This document shows positions 20,187-26,484 of a DNA stretch of 26,484 nucleotides, piece after piece. The DNA comes from Chara braunii. Taxonomy: Eukaryota; Streptophyta; Charophyceae; Charales; Characeae. The notes below the pieces were generated by a model. It did not search any database and was not told where the DNA came from. It saw nothing but the letters and a program-made list of their open reading frames with translations. A program made the position numbers and the translations under genes. Position 1 is the first letter of the stretch; each line of letters begins with the position of its first letter. The stretch is from positions 2,990,396 to 3,016,879 of the forward strand of contig BFEA01000108.1 of assembly GCA_003427395.1 (NCBI GenBank), written 5' to 3'.

Positions 20187-20236
20187 ATAATTCTATATTC
20201 ATCTATAATATTCTATATTCACCTATATTCATCACA
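20187..20236. repeat. 20-bp AT-rich tandem repeat at the start of the LINE 3' UTR
   Basis: TTCTATATTCATCTATAATA at 20191-20210 is followed by TTCTATATTCACCTATATTC at 20211-20230, with partial copies on both sides. It starts about ten bases after the ORF2 stop. The rest of the 3' UTR (20237-20647) has no gene. Confidence 0.75.
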
Positions 20237-20647
20237 GAAACCCTTTAACCGCTCCTAAGTATTTTTCTGGCATAGACTTTACAACTACAGTCAATCTTTG
20301 TTGATCAGACTAAACGGAGGTGGGGAGACAACCATAAGACCCGGTGCCCCCCGGGTTCAAGATGGCAATTTGATTCTTTCTTCCCAGGCTACCGACGACA
20401 AAGTTTTTCTTAAGGAAATACACCCTGCATAGTAAATCCCCTGTAAGCCAGGGCAATCAATGCTGGCAGGGTCCCTAGTGTTCTAAAATGTTGTTACACA
20501 TGTTTTTGATGTATTCAAGGGACGCTGGACCCCGTGTCCAGCAGGCGATGCTCCCCACCAATAGATGAAGCGGCCCGCTAGGCAAAGTCTCGATCCCGGT
20601 GATTCTCTTACCACCACTGGGATAGAGGCCTTGCATAGGGGCCTTTG

Positions 20648-20664
20648 AAAAAAAAAAAAAAAAA
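20648..20664 (+). other. Poly(A) tail of the LINE (17 A)
   Basis: Seventeen uninterrupted A residues follow GGGGCCTTTG and precede unrelated AT-rich sequence. The position, 470 bases after the ORF2 stop on the same strand, marks the 3' end of a target-primed LINE insertion. Confidence 0.85.
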
Positions 20665-22050
20665 GAGTCTAAGGATTTAGATAGGAAAAATTATCTAATC
20701 GACAAACAGAACAGAAAGTCAGAATACAACACTGCAGGTTTCAAAATAGGAAAATCAATTATGAAACTACAAACTTGTCATGTGGAATCAAGGGAAAGAC
20801 ACATACGAATTGTAGGTCTAGGTATCCAATAAGGATTTTCGAAACAGATCCTCAAACCACCGTTGGAGAATAGCTTAGCAAAACCTTGTGGTGCATAACA
20901 GAAGAAAAGTGCTAAGAAGTCATGTCAAAATCGTATGTGATTATGGTTTAAGAAATATCCTCAGAAATCAACATTATTTGTTCATCCGAATTTTGGACTT
21001 AATCAAGATTATTGCAAGGCAATTACGATGATGAATATGGCAACTAAAAGTTTACAAGAGAAACAATCAGAAACGAAGAATTTAAAGAATTTGAAACTAC
21101 TATGATCATTACGAACTTAAAAGAAATCATCTGTGGATATAAAAAGATTCATCAAGAATTGAATATAGTCTAACATACAATGGAGATTTCATGACAGATA
21201 AGAGGAGAAACACCTTCCAAACATCGACACACCCCTCCCCCCTCCAAACCTCACCTCCCAGCCTTCATCGACCATCAAGCACCCGGCCGCCTATTGGTCA
21301 ACTACACCGTCGAAAAGTCGGACGATGAAGATAAACGGACCGTAGACAGGATTGCCATCGCAGCAGTCCACACCACGTCACGAGCACAAACAACTGAACC
21401 TGTCAGCCGCCCTTGCAGGTAGTTTGAAGAAATGAAGGGGTAAGGTCGTTTCCATTGCCATCCACCCCTTGAAAACATACGTATCCCCAAACCTTTCAGA
21501 TGCTCCTCCTCTACTCAAGATGTTTCTAAACTGCCCGCTCCCTCTCCTTCCTAGCACAACTCGGTTCATATATGGCTATTGTTGGTTGTTGAATATGCTT
21601 GTTGTTATGTGAGTTAGTGTGATATCATAGTCTGTATGGAAGTGTGTGGTTGCTTTTTGCTACTAGTCAGACTTGCTTATATCTGTTCACTAGGAAGAAT
21701 CGACCAGTGGTAGTGGTGGAGACCTCGACCCTCATCAACTACCCCCAACCAACCTCTAATAACCCACCTCCCCAAAATGGGTCTACACAGACTTTACAGA
21801 CATCGAGAGTAGGACACACCTCTTGATTCGGCATTGGTTTCCGGACAAGGCACCCCCGCCCACCATAGGACTGCCATAGTATCACCAATGCACCCAAACA
21901 GCCCCTTACCACTCTCCGACCCGAGAAAGTACTAGCATGCATCCCACATCAACTCTCCTGTAGGAAAGGCACACATCCCCACCCAAATCCGTCCAGAGGA
22001 TCATCCCTAGCTGATATGACCAACATTATATATAGACATAATGAATGAGC
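20665..22050. other. Intergenic stretch without a supported gene
   Basis: An AT-rich segment (20665-21200) is followed by a C-rich stretch around 21210-21260 and mixed sequence. The open frames are 60-67 codons long and show no motif. No repeat or RNA is recognisable. Confidence 0.4.
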
Positions 22051-22051
22051 A

Positions 22052-22121
22052 TAGTATGAAGTTGAACCCGGGACCTCCAAGTTACAATATCATAGCTCTA
22101 CCCACCGAACTATTGAGGTCA
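22052..22121 (-). repeat. tRNA-like internal promoter (A box and B box): SINE remnant or tRNA pseudogene
   Basis: Read on the minus strand, TAGTTCGGTGGGTAGAGC (22112-22095) resembles the D arm and A box of a tRNA, with GTTC/GAGC able to pair. CCCGGGTTCAACTT (22072-22059) resembles the T loop and B box. The distance fits an RNA polymerase III internal promoter. The 3' side of the T stem does not pair and no acceptor stem forms, so this is not an intact tRNA. Such a head without a full cloverleaf is typical of plant tRNA-derived SINEs. The body would extend left of 22052, but its end and any target-site duplication are not evident. Confidence 0.55.
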
Positions 22122-22149
22122 TTAGTCTGTAAGGGTGGTATGCCAGGCT

Positions 22150-25100
22150 CACTGTCGGGCGGCTCAAGCCTTACGCCGCCCTTTACTTCCTTGATTATGA
22201 CAGCTGGTGAGAACCAGATCTAGTTATTTTTCCTGACGCAATCGTGGCCAACGTCGAAGAACTGTAATACCAGATCCACGCTACGAGTGCTAAGGCCGAG
22301 ACGTCAGGAGAAGTGGGCTCACAAACTCCAAGTGAGCTTTCTTCTATGGGAACCATGAGGGTCACCGCTGGTTGACAAGAGGTTAAAGTCGACTACAACA
22401 AAGAAAATGTCGGAGGTTCCAGATAAAGGACAAGGGCTAGGTGACCGAAACCGCTCGAGGGCGGGGCGATGTGGTTGACAAAAGATAACGCGGGGTTCAG
22501 GCAGGCTAAAGGGCGATGACACTCGAGGCTCACCGTGGGATCAGGAAAGAGAGAAAACATTACGCGGGTGCGCTCGAGGCCTTGGCATCCAAGCTGTGGT
22601 TGGAACCAAAATGGGGCCACAAAGCCTAAGGCTGGGAAAAGGGCCCTCAGGCCGTCTGTTTATTTCCAAGACCGGGCCCGTGGAAATTGGTGAGGCCTTG
22701 ATACTTTCTGCGTGGGGACCACTAGAGCCCGAACAGGCTCGGGCTTTGGCTCGGGAAGAGCCCCAGTACTAGGTGTGAAGATTGAGCCCTCAAGAAGGGG
22801 CCTTGCCGTGATGAACATGTTCTGGGCTAAGGCCCCAACAAGCCTCGTGCCCGCCCTAAGTGAAGGCGGGCCAGCAAATCAACAAGAGCCCCCTGTGCAA
22901 ACATTTCACGAAGTGGGGTCCATACAGTTGCAGCACGCCACTTGGTTGGAGACACCGAGTATCGGAGCTCTGCAAATGAAGAAATCCCAGGGCCCCAGAG
23001 TTGGTTAGGCCCCGGGCACATAAACGCGAGGCCGACATTGCATACTGGAAATAGAGGCCGAAAATGCCAATGGGATACCGGTCCATTATCTGAATCTGGA
23101 TGCAGGCCTGGGTGAAAGAGGCACAACTGTACTGCATGGGCCCCTACCACATTGGGCCTGGGTCCAGGTACTGGGGCCCAGGCGCAGGCTCAAGGGAGGC
23201 CGCCCACACGCAACACTGGCATATAGGCAGGGAGGGCGAGTAGGCAGGGATCTTGGCCATTGCGGGCAATGCCGGCACGCTGCGCGAATGCGAGGTGCTG
23301 CGCTGCACTAGGCTGAGCAGAGGCAGGCAAGCGCTAGCGGTAGAGCGTTGCCTGGGCGCAGGGCACTGGCGGCCATAGCCGGGCTGCCTGTGGGCGCAGA
23401 GGAGGTGAAGGGCGAAGGTGGTTCTTCGGAAGTGAAGGGTGTTGTGTCGGATAACAAGGGAGAGTGAGGGTGAAGAGTGGGATGTACCTGGTGGAGAGGA
23501 GGTCGGCATTGGTGTTGACATCATCACTCGCTGGTCGTCAAGTTGTCTGGTTGCTTTAATTGTTGTAGTTGTAGTGATAGGCTGTAGAGTAGGTAGGGCG
23601 CCTGGCGCCATTCAAGAGAGAGAGCTACATTGGGTTATGTTGTTAGTGTTGCCCGATTGGGCTTGGATATTGACTCACGATTCTTCTGTATCGTTCTCAA
23701 ATGGATGGTTACTCGGTTCCATTGTGCTATCTGCTCTTGCTTTGACTACTTGGACTTCAGTGTGATTTTGCAATCTGGATTTCTATGCTTCGCCCACATT
23801 CATGTTCCTTGCATTTTGGTATCGAAGCTGGTTTGATTCGCCACTTACCTTGGTGCGCTGGCGTTATACAGACTCGGTGCGTTGACGATGCTTCTTCGCA
23901 GTTGGTTCTTGTGACGTCAGGCCATACTAGGGGCACGACCTGGGTAGAGAGGTGTGCGCCAGAAGGCTAAGACGACATTGATTGCCGTGGTTACAGCGGA
24001 ATGTATGATTGGTGATGAGAGCATGCTGATGTGGCATTCGGCTGAGGTGGCACCGCATTGCGTTGTGGGGGTACCGAGGCCAAGACCGGTCATCAAATGC
24101 ACACTCAGCTCAATTGGTGAGAAATCTGTGGTTGGGGGCAGCTATCTCCAGATACGTTGTTCCCTTACCTTATCTACTCTCTCAATCTCTTCTTACTGCG
24201 AGGAAGTGAGTCCAACTTGAGAGTCCTCTCTTTTGGTGAGGTGTCGTGTGCGCGCTACCTTGAGAGACGACAATCTTCCCCGAAGCATCTGGAAGGAGAA
24301 AGGGCGGTGCCTCTGAAGGGCCTTGGTCGAAGCACTGGGTCACGGTCACCATGCCAACCCAATGGGAGTAGGTCACGCATGCGATGGCTGCTGTCCATTT
24401 TGGCACTTTGCTGCGCTGTAGAAGTCCTGTCGGGTGTGCCAGCCTTTTATGAGATGCTTACCAGACCGTCTATAAACATTTCGGGTTGGGGACTCGGATT
24501 GATTTTGGTTGTGATTGTCGTCCTGACTGCAACGTTAAATAATTCCTGAGGCGATGGGGGCGCTTATAAAATTCCTCCTGATCAGCCAGATCAACCGGGT
24601 AGGAAGGCTCGTTCCGTACGAGGGTAAATAAGAGTGGACTGGCTGGCTTGCTCGGCAACGACTTGGGCACAGGGGTGGGCCGACANNNCACACGAAGACA
24701 CCGCTGCTCANTGATGCTNNNCGGTANGTTGGATTGAGGGNAGGGTAGGTTCTAATTGATGCTCAACTGGAAACACAACCATACCCACTGTTCATACATC
24801 TGCAACATAGTTTTGTTTTTATTATTGATTAGTTGGTTGACAACTGCTAACACCTCACAGACAGATTAGAGTAGGACTGTTGTATACTACCATAGTCAGT
24901 TCTATCTAATGCTGTTGTAAGTGAACTAATCACAATAGAGCTAAACTATGTTGACAATCTGTTGTGAATGTTGTAGGTTGCCACTTGATCGGTAAAATAG
25001 GGGACCTGCCGGACACAATTATTTTTAGAAAATTAGGTGTCGGTCAGACACATCCTGCGGTAGGACTCCAGCAGGGGGTTGTAGTGCAGACACTGTTTGC

Positions 25101-25200
25101 CTAACTGATGAGTGGGTCAGACACCGATGAGGGTAGAGTTGACAACAGGAGACTAACACGTTCGAGGGAACTTAGGGTCCCGCACGTATTTCAGGCCTTA
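22150..25200. other. Intergenic stretch without a supported gene
   Basis: Sequence here is more GC-rich, with several open frames of 60-155 codons on both strands, none with a recognisable domain. One frame (24157-24549, +) ends in a hydrophobic segment GWGLGLILVVIVVLTATLNN but has nothing else in its favour. N bases occur at 24686-24741. It could contain old transposon debris. Confidence 0.35.
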
Positions 25201-26417
25201 CAACCGGAAGAAGAAAGACGGCTTCGTGTCGAACGAAGAGCCCGCCGAACGAAGAGCCCGTTGTAGGGCCCATGCCCTGAAGGACTTTCGAGCCTCGGCC
25301 GACCCCAGGGGGGGTCCCATTTGGCTCGACCTCCCCACGCTCACGCTCAGGGCGCGGGTCGTTTGTCCCAGGGGCACCCCCACCTAGTTCTTCGAGATGG
25401 GTGGGGATGGACCTTTTGCGAGAGGGCTTTACATTGGCGGATGTAGCTCCGCTCTCGCGTCAAGATGGTAGTTTTTTGGCACTCGTGGCGTTTTCTTGAT
25501 TCATTAAGGTCTGACCAGGCAACTGCTCCTTCCAATACGCAGGCATTCCACGGAGTTCATTGAGGTCTCATCTTCTTATCGTGCGCAGGCCAAGTGTCAT
25601 CCATTGGGCCACGCACCTTTTCACTAAGCCTAGCGGCCCTCGGCAGCCCCGGCGGCATCCTTGGGGTAACGCCGCGGCGCCCGAACCCCTAGCCGCAATA
25701 TTCTCCTTTTTTTGCGAGAACAGCTAGCATCACATCCACCTACTAAAGACCGCCCTTAGTCTTTTCAGGCGTCGCATCGCACATGAGAGAGACATTCCAT
25801 GCAATCCCACGCAAGCCGAGTCCATGCATCAAACATTCACCCAAGTACCGGTCTCAAAACTCAACCCGCACCCGCGACTTAAGCCGGGTCCAAGTCCTTT
25901 TCCCATAGCCAAATCTCCCATTTTAGTCCTCATCCGTAGATCCAACCCGTCTGAATATTCCCAAGCTACTCACCTGCGCATGACCACACAAAGACAAATG
26001 TCCCAGTACAATCCCCATTGGGGTCAACACATCGCCCCTTCCCGCGAGCCTAAGTTTCCCTCTCTCTTCCATGGTCCCTTGGTTTTCTTGCCCCTCCCTT
26101 CCCTCAAGCAGCCCATGCATTCACCTTAGTCATGCAGTCGGGGGAGGTGGTTGAGTCAAACTGACCTCGTTCAAAAACAACACTTCTTTTCGTTTTCACA
26201 AATGTTCTCAATAGCCTCGTATCCTTCCCTTCCTGGTGGCACAAGGGATCGGCTGCCCTTCCCTTGCCCTCGCTTTCCACCAAGTGAGGACCAAGTTCCT
26301 TACCGTTCGTTCCCTGGCACGTAACAGGTGAGGGTAGAGGTTAGTCACATGCTATGGAGGGCAAGAGGTGGCGGAAGGGTTAAGGGCTAAAGGAGTTTGA
26401 AGGAATGGAGGAAGATG

Positions 26418-26421
<4 letters not shown>
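25201..26421. other. Intergenic stretch, C-rich to the right, without a supported gene
   Basis: A 16-base direct repeat lies at 25230-25260, CGAACGAAGAGCCCG twice. Beyond it the sequence becomes rich in short C- and T-runs. Open frames are up to 101 codons and carry no motif. Confidence 0.35.
25230..25260. repeat. 16-bp direct repeat, two copies
   Basis: CGAACGAAGAGCCCG occurs at 25230-25244 and again at 25246-25260. Two copies only, with no evident function. Confidence 0.8.

Positions 26422-26484
<63 letters not shown>
26422..26484. repeat. (GA)n microsatellite running off the window edge
   Basis: About 31 uninterrupted GA dinucleotides run to the last base. The true length cannot be seen and the array may be a contig end. 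Confidence 0.97.

Larger units (their letters stand above)
13282..20664 (+). mobile_element. L1-type LINE retrotransposon (plant-like), degenerate, with poly(A) tail
   Basis: A zinc-knuckle ORF1 is followed by an ORF2 with APE-type endonuclease, reverse transcriptase and a zf-RVT zinc domain. This is the layout of plant L1-clade LINEs. The element ends in 17 A residues at 20648-20664. About 7.4 kb can be followed, so the copy is nearly full length at its 3' side. The left end is not defined: ORF1 similarity starts at 13282 after a TGA, and the 5' UTR cannot be recognised. I compared the bases after the tail (GAGTCTAAGG) with the upstream region and saw no target-site duplication. Many stops and frameshifts make the copy non-functional. 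Confidence 0.85.

Noticed and set aside
20665-20675. Target-site duplication for the LINE
   Set aside because: The bases after the poly(A) tail (GAGTCTAAGG) were not found upstream of ORF1 by eye.
23144-23611. 155-codon minus-strand frame, Pro/Ser-rich
   Set aside because: No motif and composition is that of chance translation of GC-rich DNA.
24157-24549. 130-codon frame with a C-terminal hydrophobic segment
   Set aside because: One possible membrane segment is not enough; no family resemblance and no supporting context.

Overview
The window looks like transposon-rich nuclear DNA of a eukaryote. I recognise no host gene. It holds two large, decayed retroelements and several arrays of short repeats, set in intergenic sequence with no recognisable genes. 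The second element has the domain order of plant L1-type LINEs: an ORF1 with a CCHC knuckle, then APE-type endonuclease, reverse transcriptase and a zf-RVT zinc domain. That points to a streptophyte (land plant or charophyte alga). The first element is a Ty3/gypsy type whose Gag and RT wording also recalls basidiomycete elements. A Chara-like alga is my best guess, but only from family resemblance. Isolated N bases at 2222, 9172-12130 and 24686-24741 suggest a draft assembly with collapsed repeats.

Bases 1-8450 are the internal part of a Ty3/gypsy LTR retrotransposon on the + strand. In order they hold: an unrecognised upstream reading frame with two stops (3-533); five copies of a 25-bp repeat (546-670); gag (687-2516); a 1-kb tandem duplication of the 3' part of gag, so that the CCHC zinc knuckle is present twice; a retropepsin-like protease; a short basic linker; RT, RNase H and integrase (to 7890); and a very basic 121-codon frame (7892-8257). 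The protease, linker and RT frames are joined by two successive -1 shifts. The first lies on a TTTTTTA heptamer followed 8 nt later by a GC hairpin. The element is probably inactive: gag is frameshifted, three in-frame TGA codons interrupt gag and integrase, and the protease Gly is replaced. No LTR pair is visible, and the 5' LTR must lie to the left of the window.

Bases 8450-13280 carry no recognisable gene. They include a perfect 12-bp inverted repeat, an AT-rich block, an N-rich block, a 37-bp duplication and a nine-unit 84-bp tandem array (10640-11400). Each array unit carries short GC inverted repeats, and because 84 is a multiple of three, a 28-residue periodic frame stays open on the minus strand.

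Bases 13282-20664 are a long but dead L1-type LINE on the + strand, ending in a 17-A tail. ORF1 and ORF2 can be followed across many stops and frameshifts, and the RT active site reads FADN instead of FADD.

Bases 20665-26484 hold no gene I can support. They include a tRNA-like A box/B box pair on the minus strand (a SINE remnant or tRNA pseudogene) near 22052-22121, and a (GA)n microsatellite that runs off the right edge.
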